Of a DNA stretch of 32,187 bases, positions 8,695 to 16,868 are shown one piece after another. The stretch is from Pseudolabrys sp. (GTDB lineage: Bacteria > Pseudomonadota > Alphaproteobacteria > Rhizobiales > Xanthobacteraceae). The translations under genes were made by a program, and so were the position numbers. Positions within the stretch are counted from its first letter, which is position 1. The number at the start of each line of letters is the position of its first letter. Under the pieces are notes generated by a model. It ran no database searches. It worked only from the letters and a program-made list of their open reading frames with translations, and had not been told where the DNA came from. The stretch covers positions 1 through 32,187 of the forward strand of contig JANLJK010000319.1 of NCBI GenBank assembly GCA_029255525.1, written 5' to 3'.

Positions 8695-8790
8695 CACGCC
8701 CGCTCGTCCCCGCGAAAGCGGGGACCCAGGGCAGCATGCGCAAACCCCGGTGCTGTGGATTCCCGCTTGCGCGGGAATGAGCGGAGCAAG
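8695..8790. repeat. Palindromic intergenic repeat between binding-protein gene and livH
   Basis: Two hairpins lie about 35 bp apart: GTCCCCGC-GAAA-GCGGGGAC (about 8706-8725) and TTCCCGC-TTGC-GCGGGAA (about 8760-8777). The first carries a GNRA-type tetraloop. Both wordings are familiar as dispersed repeats in many Hyphomicrobiales, from general recall. Its location just after a periplasmic binding-protein gene and before the permease genes recalls REP elements in the malE-malF gap, which affect mRNA stability; that role is an inference here. Confidence 0.75.
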
Positions 8791-8813
8791 GTGCGGGACC
8801 AAAGGCATTGTTT

Positions 8814-9992
8814 CTAGAACCGCGTGCAGGCGTCAGGACCAATCGCATCCGTACCCGCGACTTGCCCAACGATGCTAAACTTGCCGCCGGTGACGCGGAC
8901 GACGTACATGGTCTGCACCGCCTGATGGTCGCCGGCGCGGAGCGTCTTTTCGCCCTGCGGCGTCTGCCACTTCAGGTCGTTGAAGGCGGTGCGCACCTTG
9001 TCGGTCTCGGTCGACTTGGCCTTCTCGACCGCCGCCTTGTAGGCGTAGATCAGGCCGTACGAGTCGGCGCCGTAGAGGTCGGGGTCGATCTTGTTCGCCG
9101 CCTTGAAGGCCGCGACGAACTTCTTGTTTTCCGGCGTATCGATCTCGGCCGAATAGCCGACGCCGGTGACGAAGCCTTCCGCCGCCTTGCCGATGGCCGG
9201 CAGGTTCTGCGCCGTCACGGTGCCGGAGGCGCCGACAACTGTCAGGTTGTTGAGCAGGCCGAACTCCTGCATCTGCGTGAGCAGGCGCACGGTGTCGTTG
9301 CCGGCGACTGAGGTGTAGAGCACCTGCGGCTTGGCGGCGCGCATCTGGCCGAAATATTGCGTGTAGTCCTTGCTGTCGAGCGGGGCGAAAACCTCGCCGG
9401 TCGAGGCGGCGCCGACCTTCTCGGCGCTCGCCTTGAAGGCGGCGACGGTCGAACGGCCCATCTCATAGTCGGGACCGAGATAGAACACGTTGGCCTTCGG
9501 CTTCTCCTTCGACAGCCACACCGCGAGCGCCGCCGACTGCTGGCCCGCGCGCGCATTCACGCGGAAGACGTTTGGCGAGCACTTGTCGGCGGTGATCGAG
9601 TCGGCGAACGACACCGTGGTGGCGATCAGCTTGCCGGCGCGTTCGGCGACCTGGCCGACGGCGAGCGTCGAGCCGGAGTTCACGGTACCGGTGAGGAAGT
9701 CGACCTTGTTCACCTGGAACAGCTTGTCGGCCTTCTGCACGGCGACGGAGGGGTTGGCTTCCTCATCCTCGTAGATCAGCTCGACCGGCCGGCCCATGAT
9801 GCCGCCCGCCGCGTTCACTTCCTTGGTGGCGAGGTCGAGACCCCACCGCACCTGCTGGCCGATGCCGGCATAGGTGCCGGACAAAGGCGTTACGACGCCG
9901 ATCTTGATCGGATCGGCGGCTTGAACGCTTTGGGCACTGACCAGCGCGGTAGCCGACAGCAGCGCCGCCAGAATGGTCGTCTTGTAGGTCAT
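8814..9992 (-). CDS. Liv-type periplasmic substrate-binding protein
   Basis: Exported receptor of the ABC importer, 392 aa, in the type 1 periplasmic-binding (Peripla_BP_6) family. A signal peptide covers about residues 1-25 (ending QSVQAA). The mature start DPIKIGVVTPLSGTYAGIGQ is typical, as are the EDEEANPSVAVQKADKL and ADSYGLIYAYKAA segments. GGGAGGA lies a few bases before the ATG. It sits between the enoyl-CoA hydratase gene (52 bp upstream) and livHMGF, so it probably supplies the substrate that the nearby enzymes process. Related receptors in Rhodopseudomonas bind aromatic acids; the ligand here cannot be read from sequence. Confidence 0.92.
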   Translation of the reverse strand: MTYKTTILAALLSATALVSAQSVQAADPIKIGVVTPLSGTYAGIGQQVRWGLDLATKEVNAAGGIMGRPVELIYEDEEANPSVAVQKADKLFQVNKVDFLTGTVNSGSTLAVGQVAERAGKLIATTVSFADSITADKCSPNVFRVNARAGQQSAALAVWLSKEKPKANVFYLGPDYEMGRSTVAAFKASAEKVGAASTGEVFAPLDSKDYTQYFGQMRAAKPQVLYTSVAGNDTVRLLTQMQEFGLLNNLTVVGASGTVTAQNLPAIGKAAEGFVTGVGYSAEIDTPENKKFVAAFKAANKIDPDLYGADSYGLIYAYKAAVEKAKSTETDKVRTAFNDLKWQTPQGEKTLRAGDHQAVQTMYVVRVTGGKFSIVGQVAGTDAIGPDACTRF

Positions 9993-10044
9993 GTCATCCT
10001 CCCTTGGATATTTTTAATGTGACGGCCGGCGGCCGCCTTCGAAC

Positions 10045-10848
10045 TCAGCTTCCCTTGAACTTGGCCGGGCGCTTGCCGTGGAAGGCTTCGACGCCTTCCT
10101 TGAAGTCGTCGGACTGGCGCAGACGGCTGTAGCAGTGGCCTTCCAACTCGATGGCGATGGCGAGCGTGGAGTCCTCGGTGTCGTTGAGCAGCTTCTTGGC
10201 CGTGCGCTGGGCGATCGGCGAGAAGGTCAGAAGCTCGTCGACCAGCGCGTCGGTCGCGGCCTCCAGCTTGTCGTCCGGTACGCATTCGGTGGCGACGCCC
10301 CAGTCATAGGCCTGCTTGCCGGGGATGCGCTTGGAGCGCATCACGATGTCCTTGGTGCGGGTGATGCCGACCATCTTCTGCAGGCGCGCCGAGCCGCCGG
10401 AGCCGGGGATCTGGCCGAGCTTCTGCTCGGGCAGCGCGTAGAAACAGGTCTCCGACACGATGCGGAAATCGCAGGCGAGCGAGACTTCGAAGCCGACGCC
10501 GAAGCAATAGCCGCGGTTGGCGGCGATGACCGGCTTGGAGCAGCGGCTAGGGGCGGCGATGTTCCAGGCGAGCTTCGACACGTGCTCGGGCGAGGCTTCC
10601 ATGAAACCCTTGATGTTGCCGCCCGAGGAGAAGTGCTCGCCGACGGCGCGCAGCACGATCACGCGCACGCGCGTATCCTCGTCCAGGGCCTCGAACACCA
10701 GGCGGAGCTGGTCGCGCTGCGGCATCTCGATGACGTTCAGCGGCGGCCGGTTCAGGATGATATCGGCGCGCTGCTTGGCTTCGTTCAATTCGACCGAGAA
10801 GCCGTTGAGCGTCGCCAGACGCGGATCGGTGAAAGTCATGACGGTCAT
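10045..10848 (-). CDS. Enoyl-CoA hydratase/isomerase family protein
   Basis: Crotonase-fold protein of 267 aa. The oxyanion-hole segment SSGGNIKGF is at residues 74-82. Glutamates matching both catalytic residues of mitochondrial enoyl-CoA hydratase are present: E121 in GVGFE and E141 in LPEQKLG. That supports hydratase or hydrolase chemistry on a CoA thioester, but the family is too broad to name the substrate. The ATG overlaps the stop of the CoA ligase gene by 4 nt (ATGA). It likely acts after the ligase on an unsaturated acyl- or aryl-derived CoA ester. Confidence 0.9.
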   Translation of the reverse strand: MTVMTFTDPRLATLNGFSVELNEAKQRADIILNRPPLNVIEMPQRDQLRLVFEALDEDTRVRVIVLRAVGEHFSSGGNIKGFMEASPEHVSKLAWNIAAPSRCSKPVIAANRGYCFGVGFEVSLACDFRIVSETCFYALPEQKLGQIPGSGGSARLQKMVGITRTKDIVMRSKRIPGKQAYDWGVATECVPDDKLEAATDALVDELLTFSPIAQRTAKKLLNDTEDSTLAIAIELEGHCYSRLRQSDDFKEGVEAFHGKRPAKFKGS

Positions 10849-12395
10849 GCGGCAGTTCCTTGTGAACGTGATTTGTCCTCGGCCTCGAATTCGCCCGCGA
10901 CCAATTTGCGGCGCAGGAGCTTTCCGACCGGCGATTTGGGGATTTCGTTGACGAAAACGTACTGCCGCGGGCGTTTGAAGTTAGCGAGCCCGGAGGTGCG
11001 GCAGAACGCGTCGAGTTCTTGTTCGTCGACCGCGTTACGGCGCTTGATGAAGGCGGCGACGATCTTGCCCCAGCGCTCGTGCGGCAGGCCGACCACGGCC
11101 ACTTCCGACACGGCGGGATGCAGCGATAGGCAGCTTTCGATCTCGACCGGGGAGACGTTCTCGCCGCCTGTGATGATCATGTCATCGACGCGGCCGGTGA
11201 CGAACAAGTCGCCGTCCTTGTCGACATAGCCGGTGTCGCCGGTGAAGTACCAGCCGTCGCGCAGCGACTTGGCGTTGGCATCGGGCCGGCGCCAATAGCC
11301 TTCGAAGGCCTCGTCGCTGAGCAGCAGGGCGATGATCTCACCTTCCTCGCCCGTCGCGGCGAGATCGTTGGGATCGGCGGCATCCAGCTTCACCACGCGG
11401 ATGCGCTGGTTGATGCCGGCGCGACCGGCCGAGCCTGGCTTCTTCGGCGCGTGCTGGTCGATGGTGAAGGTGTAGATCTCGGACGAACCGTAGTGATTGA
11501 CGAACAGGTCCGGCTTAAAGACGGCGTCGAGCTCTTTCAGCAAGCCATCGGTCATCGAAGCGCCGGCAAAGCCGAGCTTGCGCACCGACGATACGTCGAC
11601 CTGGGTGAATAAGTGATTGTGGATGAGGTCATGATAGAGCGTCGGCACGAGATAGAGGTTGGTGACCTTCTCGGTCATGATTAGCGCTAAAGCCTGGCCG
11701 ACATCGAAGCGTGGCAGACAGACGAAGACTCCGCCGATCAGCGACATGGCGAGCATCGAGCGCACGCCCATCGTGTGATAGAGCGGCATGACGCCGAGCG
11801 TACGCTCAAAGCTGGCATATTGGTTCTGCGCCACATGGGCGATCGCCGCGGCGCGCTCGGCGCGCTGGCGGCGGGGCACACCCTTCGGCTTGGCGGTGGT
11901 GCCGGAGGTGTAGAGCATCACCGACCAGGCATCGGCGCCGACGCGCGGCACGGCCTTCGGCGCATCGCCTTGCGGCATCGTCGAGAAGGCGACTTCGTCG
12001 CCTTGCGCCGTGCCGAGTGCGATCCGAATGCGCGATTTGGCTTCGTGCGACTCGCGCACGGCCTCGGCCGAGACGTCCTCGAACACGATGGCTTTGGCTT
12101 CCGAGTTCTCGACGCAGTAGTCGATCTCGTCGGCCTTGGAGCGCCAGTTGACCGGCGTGATGACGACGCCTGCGAACTGGCAGGCCCAATGAATGGTGGC
12201 GGCTTCCCAGCGGTTCTGCAGCGCGGTGACGAGATGATCGCCCGGCATCAGGCCGAGTCTGTCGAAGGCCGCGACCACCTTCGATATGCGGGCGTACCAT
12301 TGCGCATAGGTCAGGCGCACCGCGCCGTCGACGATGGCGAGCGCATCGGGATCGCGCTCGACGCTGGAGAGAAAGCTGTTGCCCAGATCAAGCAT
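10845..12395 (-). CDS. Acyl/aryl-CoA ligase (AMP-forming)
   Basis: ANL-superfamily adenylate-forming ligase of 516 aa, forming an acyl-CoA from a carboxylic acid, ATP and CoA. The P-loop reads YTSGTTAKPKG at 162-172. Later come the NHYGSSE adenine-binding motif, the YFTGDTG motif, a GRVDDMIITGGENVSP hinge, and the C-terminal PKSPVGKLLRR with the catalytic Lys. The ATG at 12395 is chosen because GGGAGG lies about 10 nt upstream and it overlaps the small-subunit stop by 8 nt; an in-frame start at 12455 would lie inside the preceding gene. Sequence type resembles benzoate/chlorobenzoate-CoA ligase-like enzymes, but substrate is not established. Confidence 0.92.
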   Translation of the reverse strand: MLDLGNSFLSSVERDPDALAIVDGAVRLTYAQWYARISKVVAAFDRLGLMPGDHLVTALQNRWEAATIHWACQFAGVVITPVNWRSKADEIDYCVENSEAKAIVFEDVSAEAVRESHEAKSRIRIALGTAQGDEVAFSTMPQGDAPKAVPRVGADAWSVMLYTSGTTAKPKGVPRRQRAERAAAIAHVAQNQYASFERTLGVMPLYHTMGVRSMLAMSLIGGVFVCLPRFDVGQALALIMTEKVTNLYLVPTLYHDLIHNHLFTQVDVSSVRKLGFAGASMTDGLLKELDAVFKPDLFVNHYGSSEIYTFTIDQHAPKKPGSAGRAGINQRIRVVKLDAADPNDLAATGEEGEIIALLLSDEAFEGYWRRPDANAKSLRDGWYFTGDTGYVDKDGDLFVTGRVDDMIITGGENVSPVEIESCLSLHPAVSEVAVVGLPHERWGKIVAAFIKRRNAVDEQELDAFCRTSGLANFKRPRQYVFVNEIPKSPVGKLLRRKLVAGEFEAEDKSRSQGTAA

Positions 12396-12897
12396 CGGTT
12401 GGGGCCTCCCGCAGTCTTTTTGCCGCATCCATGGCCGCGGCCAGGATCGGGACATAGCCGGTGCAACGGCACAGATGACCGCCGAGGAAATCGCGGAGAT
12501 CGTCCTCTGACGGGTCAGGCTTCCGGCGGAAATAGTTGTCGAGCGACATCAGAATGCCGGCGGTGCAGAAGCCGCACTGCAAGGCATGATGACGGCGGAA
12601 GGCTTCCTGCAACACCGAGAGCCGGCCGGGCTCGGGCGCGAGGCCTTCGACGGTGCGGATATTCGCGCCATCAATTTGCACTGCAAGCGTGAGGCAGGCG
12701 CGTGCGGTCGCGCCGTCGATCTCGATGGTACACGCGCCGCAGACGCCGTGTTCGCAACCGACATGCGTGCCGGTTGCGCCCAGCTCATGGCGCAGGAAAT
12801 CGGTGAGCAGCATGCGCGGTTCGGCCTGCGCCTCCACAGCGCGGCCGTTAAGCGTGAAACGGATGGTGTGGCGCGCGTCGGCGCTCAGGCGCGGCAT
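12388..12897 (-). CDS. Molybdenum hydroxylase small subunit, 2x[2Fe-2S]
   Basis: Iron-sulfur subunit of 169 aa in the xanthine dehydrogenase/CO dehydrogenase family (CoxS/HcrC type). The plant-type ferredoxin cluster uses C48, C53, C56 and C68. The second, helical-domain cluster uses C108, C111, C143 and C145 (QCGFC and CRCTGY). All eight cysteines are intact. It carries electrons from the Mo site to the FAD subunit. The start overlaps the middle-subunit gene by 13 nt and the end overlaps the ligase gene by 8 nt, so the enzyme and ligase are co-expressed. Confidence 0.95.
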   Translation of the reverse strand: MPRLSADARHTIRFTLNGRAVEAQAEPRMLLTDFLRHELGATGTHVGCEHGVCGACTIEIDGATARACLTLAVQIDGANIRTVEGLAPEPGRLSVLQEAFRRHHALQCGFCTAGILMSLDNYFRRKPDPSEDDLRDFLGGHLCRCTGYVPILAAAMDAAKRLREAPTDA

Positions 12898-13712
12898 TTG
12901 CGGGCCTCCTCGATGGTGGCAAGGCCCATCTGGCGCACCAGTTCGCGGCGATAGCGCGCGGTGGCGTGCAGGTCGTCGCGGGCGTCCAATTCCCAGGCGA
13001 AGGCGTCGAGCGCGTCGGTGAGCGCCGTGCCGTCGAGTGCGGGCCAGTCGCGCAAGGTCGGCTTGTCGGCGACGCCGCCGACGGCAAGGCGGATGGACTT
13101 GTCGGTTGCCACGGCGGCGCAGGCGACGATGGCGAAGTCGCCATGGCGGCGGCCGAATTCCTGGAAGGCATAACCGGTGCAGGCTTGGCTTTTCGGGATC
13201 AGCACGGCCTCGATCAGTTCATTGTCGGCGCGTGTCGTCGACATCATGCCGGTGAAGAATTCGTTCGCCGCGACGCGGCGCTTGCCGCGGCGGGTCGACA
13301 GTTCGACGGCACCATCGAGCGCCAGAAGCGACAGCGGAATCTCCGCGCTCGGATCGGCATGCGCAACGGAGCCGCAGACGGTGCCGCGGCTGCGGGTCTG
13401 CGCATGGCCGACCCAGGGCAAAGCGGCCTTCAAGAGCGGCAGGCTGTCGCGCAGATCCGGCCAGGCCATCAACTCGGCCTGTCTCACCGCCGCGCCGATG
13501 CGGATATCGTTGCCGCTCGCTTCGATCTTGCGCAATGCGGGGAGGTGCATGATGTCGATCAGCACTTTGGGTCGCACCAGCCGCATCGACAGCATCGGCA
13601 TCAGCGTCTGTCCGCCGGCGATGACGCGGGCGTCCTTGCCGCATTCGGCGAGCGCGGTATGTGCCTCGGCGATGTCGCCGGCGCGGATGTAATCGAAACG
13701 GGCGGGCTTCAT
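12885..13712 (-). CDS. Molybdenum hydroxylase FAD-binding middle subunit
   Basis: FAD subunit of 275 aa (CoxM/XdhB-type). The first FAD motif is AGGQT at 32-36 within AGGQTLMPMLSMRL. The second is TVCGSVAHADPSAE from residue 111, where TIGG(N/S) is usual, so one Gly is replaced by Cys (C113). The protein lacks the roughly 40-residue insertion that binds an extra [4Fe-4S] cluster in 4-hydroxybenzoyl-CoA reductase, judged by its length. This points to an oxidising hydroxylase rather than a dearomatising reductase. It overlaps the large-subunit stop by 4 nt (ATGA). Confidence 0.94.
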   Translation of the reverse strand: MKPARFDYIRAGDIAEAHTALAECGKDARVIAGGQTLMPMLSMRLVRPKVLIDIMHLPALRKIEASGNDIRIGAAVRQAELMAWPDLRDSLPLLKAALPWVGHAQTRSRGTVCGSVAHADPSAEIPLSLLALDGAVELSTRRGKRRVAANEFFTGMMSTTRADNELIEAVLIPKSQACTGYAFQEFGRRHGDFAIVACAAVATDKSIRLAVGGVADKPTLRDWPALDGTALTDALDAFAWELDARDDLHATARYRRELVRQMGLATIEEARKCRA

Positions 13713-16654
13713 GCGCCCCTCCCGAACAGGCGGGCGAACAAGCCGGGTTTCGCGCCGCCGGTGTGGCGCACCAAAGCCGCAAAGAACTGCTTGATGACGA
13801 CTTTCGCCGCGCCGTCGAGCAGGCGGCCGCCGATGGAGGCGACCTTGCCGCCGATCTCGGCATCGTAATCGTAGGTGACCTGCGTGCCGCCTTCGACCGG
13901 CGTCAGCTTGATGCGGCCGGCGCCGCGGGCGTCACCCAGCGCGCCATTGACGACACCGGTGAGCGTCACCGCGCGCGGCGCGTCGAGGTCGGACAGCTTG
14001 ATGTCGGCTTTGTAGCGACCGGTGACCGGACCGACGCCGAGCGTGACCTCGGCGCGGAAATGCGTGTCGGCGACCTTCTCGACGCCATGGGCGCCGGGGA
14101 TGATCGCTTCCAGCGTCTTCGGATCGAGCAGCATGCGCCACACGGTCTCGGGCGGCACGTTGACGCGCGCTTCGCCGCTGCCGCGCAGCGCGCGGCCTTT
14201 GCCGGCGAGCGGCGCAGTCGCTTGCGCTTTCGGCGGCGCGCGCTCGGCGTCGTGAATGTGCGCGGCGATCTTGGCCGGCGTCAGCGGCAGGTCGATCGAG
14301 TCGATGTTGAGCGCATCGGCCACCGCATTGGCGAGGCACACCGGCGTCGACATGCAGTTGCCTTCGCCGACGCCCTTGGTGCCGAGCGGGGTAAACGGCG
14401 ACGGCGTTTCGACATGCAAAATCACCGGCTCCGGCACTTCCATCGTCGTCGGCACGAGATAATCGGCGAAGGTGCCGGTGAGGAAGCTGCCGTCCTCGCC
14501 GTAAGCGTATTCTTCGTACATCGCGGCGCCGACGGCATGCGCGAAGCCGCCGGTGACCTGACCCGCCACCATGCCGGGGTGCAGGATTCGCCCGCAATCA
14601 TGCATCGTGACGTATTTGTCGATGCGGATGGCGCCGGTGACGCGGTCGATGTCGATGCCGCAGAAGTCGAAGATGAAGCCGTGGCAGAGCGAGGAATTGA
14701 CCTCGTCGCCTTCGGTCGGCGGGGTCAATTCGGGCGGCGACCAGAAGGCGGTCTCGCGCAGCGCCTGGTTCTCTTCCGGCACAAGGCCGGGCGACCAATG
14801 GCTGGTGGCGGCGAGGCGCGAGAACGGCACCGCGTTGTCGGGATTGCCGCGCGCGCGGACTTTGCCGGCGGCGAATTCGATGTCGTCGGGACCGACATTG
14901 AGCTGTGCCGCCGCCATCCTGGCGAGCTTGGCCTTGATCTTGTCGGTAGCGAGCTTGGCAGCGCCGCCGACCGCCGCGGCGAAACGGCTGGAGTAATTGC
15001 CTGACGCGATCGACCAGGCGTCGCGCGCCGAATCGAAGTCGGTAACGACTCGGATGTCGGCCGGCTTGAGGCCCAGTTCATCGGCGACGATCTGCGAGAG
15101 CACCGTGCGGTGACCCTGGCCTTGCGGCACCGAGGAGACGTGCACCGACACGCTGCCGAGCGGATCGAGAGAGATGGTCGCGGTCGCCTGCGCGCCGTTT
15201 TTCGGCCCGGCCTTGCGGCGCTCTTCCGGCGTCAGCGCGGTGGTGATGTAGCCCATGTTGGAGACGCTGGGCTCGACCGCGGCGACGACGCCGATGCCGT
15301 AGAGGCGGCCTTCGGCGCGGGCTTTTTGCTGGCGCTCACGCAGTTCGGCGAACTGGCCATCGGCGAGCGCGGCCTCGAAGGCTTTCATGTAGTCGCCCGA
15401 ATCGAGCAACGCGCCGGTGGCGGTGCGATAGGGGAAGGCGCCGGAGGGAATGAGATTGCGGCGGATGACGTCGACCGGATCGAGCGCGAGCTCGACCGCG
15501 ATGCGCTGCATCAAGCGTTCGAGCGCGTAATAGACCTGCGGGCCGCCGAAGCCGCGGTTCAGACCGGTCGGCGTCTTGTTGGTGAGCACGACGCGGTTGC
15601 GCACCGAGACGTTGCGGATGTCGTAGGCGCCGGTGAGGTTGCCGTGCATGCGGTAGAGCGTCGCCGGCTCGGGGGCGCGGATGTGCGCGCCGACGTCTTC
15701 CAACTGGTCCCAGGCCAGCGCGCGCACGCGGCCGTCGGCGTCGACGGCGGCTTCCAAGGTCGTGACGCGGTTGGTGGCCGACACGGACGCGGCGAGATGT
15801 TCGAGACGATCCTCGATCCACTTGACGGGACGTCCCGTGGCGCGCGCGGCGACGCCCATCAGCACGATGTAGGGGAACACGCCCTGCTTGACGCCGAAGC
15901 TGCCGCCGGAATCGGGCGGCGTGCGCAAACGGAAGCGGTTGCCGGGCACTTTCAGTGCCCGGGCCATCACCGCGTGCAGGCTGAACGGACCCATGAAGTT
16001 GGCGAGCACGTCATAGGCGTCCTCGGCGGCGTCGTATTCGGCGACGAGGCCGTAGGTCTCCATCGGCGTGCAGGAATTGCGCGGATAGCGGATGGTTACC
16101 GACACGCGGCGGGCCGCGCTGGCGAAGGCGTGCTCGGGATCGCCGTAGCGGAACGCGCGTTCGCTGGCGAGATTCGATTTGAGGCCGTCGTGCAGCACCG
16201 GCTGCGCCGGGTCGAGCGTCTGCTCCGGATCGACCACGGCGGCGAGCGGTTCGTAATCGACCTCGATCAGGTCGATCGCGTCTTCGGCGACGTAGCGGCT
16301 CGCGGCGACGACCACGGCCACCGGTTCGCCGACATAGCGCACGCGATCGACGGCGATCGGCCAGCATTCGATGGGCGCTTTCACGCCGACGACGAGGCTG
16401 GCCGAGAGCCTGGTGACGTCGGGGCCGGTGAGCACGGCGGCGACGCCCGGCAGTTTGCGCGCGTCATCGGCGCGAATGGCGGCGATGCGCGCATGCGCGT
16501 GCGGCGAACGCAAAATGGCGGCGAAGAGCGTGCCCGGCTTGACGCCGAGATCGTCGATGAATCGTCCGCGCCCGGTCAAAAGCGCGGCGTCTTCGACGCG
16601 CTCGACCGATTGGCCACACCACTGGGTGGGATTGACGGACATAACCTTGGGCAT
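13709..16654 (-). CDS. Molybdenum hydroxylase large subunit fused to a CoxG-like SRPBCC domain
   Basis: Catalytic subunit of 981 aa. Residues 1 to about 805 are a CoxL/XdhA-like molybdopterin-cytosine-dinucleotide domain: RSPHAHARI near 49, an FGVKQG Mo-pterin loop, NRGFGGPQ with R367, PQGQGH, and KGVGEG with E764, the expected catalytic Glu. The form I CO dehydrogenase loop with its active-site Cys (AYRCSFR) is replaced by GLNRGFGGP, so this is not a true CO dehydrogenase. From about residue 825 to 965 follows a SRPBCC domain of the CoxG/CutG type (VPPETVWRMLLDP, IIPG, YDYDAEIGGKVASIGGRLLDGAA). CoxG is normally separate. The ATG at 16654 is used; the ATG at 16642 is possible. First gene of the operon. 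Substrate unknown. Confidence 0.93.
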   Translation of the reverse strand: MPKVMSVNPTQWCGQSVERVEDAALLTGRGRFIDDLGVKPGTLFAAILRSPHAHARIAAIRADDARKLPGVAAVLTGPDVTRLSASLVVGVKAPIECWPIAVDRVRYVGEPVAVVVAASRYVAEDAIDLIEVDYEPLAAVVDPEQTLDPAQPVLHDGLKSNLASERAFRYGDPEHAFASAARRVSVTIRYPRNSCTPMETYGLVAEYDAAEDAYDVLANFMGPFSLHAVMARALKVPGNRFRLRTPPDSGGSFGVKQGVFPYIVLMGVAARATGRPVKWIEDRLEHLAASVSATNRVTTLEAAVDADGRVRALAWDQLEDVGAHIRAPEPATLYRMHGNLTGAYDIRNVSVRNRVVLTNKTPTGLNRGFGGPQVYYALERLMQRIAVELALDPVDVIRRNLIPSGAFPYRTATGALLDSGDYMKAFEAALADGQFAELRERQQKARAEGRLYGIGVVAAVEPSVSNMGYITTALTPEERRKAGPKNGAQATATISLDPLGSVSVHVSSVPQGQGHRTVLSQIVADELGLKPADIRVVTDFDSARDAWSIASGNYSSRFAAAVGGAAKLATDKIKAKLARMAAAQLNVGPDDIEFAAGKVRARGNPDNAVPFSRLAATSHWSPGLVPEENQALRETAFWSPPELTPPTEGDEVNSSLCHGFIFDFCGIDIDRVTGAIRIDKYVTMHDCGRILHPGMVAGQVTGGFAHAVGAAMYEEYAYGEDGSFLTGTFADYLVPTTMEVPEPVILHVETPSPFTPLGTKGVGEGNCMSTPVCLANAVADALNIDSIDLPLTPAKIAAHIHDAERAPPKAQATAPLAGKGRALRGSGEARVNVPPETVWRMLLDPKTLEAIIPGAHGVEKVADTHFRAEVTLGVGPVTGRYKADIKLSDLDAPRAVTLTGVVNGALGDARGAGRIKLTPVEGGTQVTYDYDAEIGGKVASIGGRLLDGAAKVVIKQFFAALVRHTGGAKPGLFARLFGRGA

Positions 16655-16761
16655 CCCTGCGGCGCGCTCTTACGAGGGGCGTATTCGCGGGAACGCTGTC
16701 ACGGTCCGGCAGACCGGGCGATGCCGTCGCGTCTCATCACTTACCGAAGAGTCTCATTTCG

Positions 16762-16860
16762 AGATCTAGAGCGTTTTCGAGCGAAGTGGAAACCGGTTCG
16801 CGTGAAGAAAACGCGTCAAAACAAAAAGCTAGAGCCCCGGCTTTGATTCTATCAAAGCCA
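16762..16860. repeat. Dispersed Hyphomicrobiales-type intergenic repeat
   Basis: The segment reads TCTAGAGCGTTTTCGAGCGA... and matches by eye a repeat found widely in rhizobial genomes. It contains GCGTTTTC (16771-16778) with GAAAACGC (16807-16814) and ends in a perfect 9 bp hairpin, GGCTTTGAT-TCT-ATCAAAGCC (16839-16859). On the - strand this hairpin lies about 10 bp past the AraC gene stop and is followed after about 12 nt by CTTTTTG, so it may help to end that transcript. It also lies about 100 bp upstream of the hydroxylase operon start. Confidence 0.7.
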
Positions 16861-16868
16861 GAAAGGCC

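Noticed and set aside
8496-8869. - strand frames encoding peptides such as FPRKREST and GPRFRGDE
   Set aside because: These peptides are the usual translation of the dispersed palindromic repeat at 8695-8790, not real proteins.
6880-8878. Two long + strand open frames opposite livM and livH
   Set aside because: Compositional shadows of membrane-protein genes; their translations are charged, low-complexity Asp/Glu/His/Gln/Arg strings.
13661-15004. 447-codon + strand open frame opposite the hydroxylase large subunit
   Set aside because: Antisense shadow with no domain features; the opposite strand holds conserved Mo-hydroxylase motifs throughout.
13709-16654. Naming the large subunit as CO dehydrogenase CoxL
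   Set aside because: The active-site loop lacks the Cys-containing AYRCSFR motif of form I CO dehydrogenase; GLNRGFGGP is found instead. The CoxG-like tail alone does not make it a CO dehydrogenase.
12388-16654. Naming the hydroxylase as 4-hydroxybenzoyl-CoA reductase
   Set aside because: The 275-residue FAD subunit is too short for the inserted [4Fe-4S] domain found in the HcrB/HbaD type.
15110-16846. 578-codon + strand open frame opposite the hydroxylase large subunit
   Set aside because: Shadow of a well-supported gene; the sequence is repetitive in His/Gly/Arg/Ala and runs into the dispersed repeat at its 3' end.
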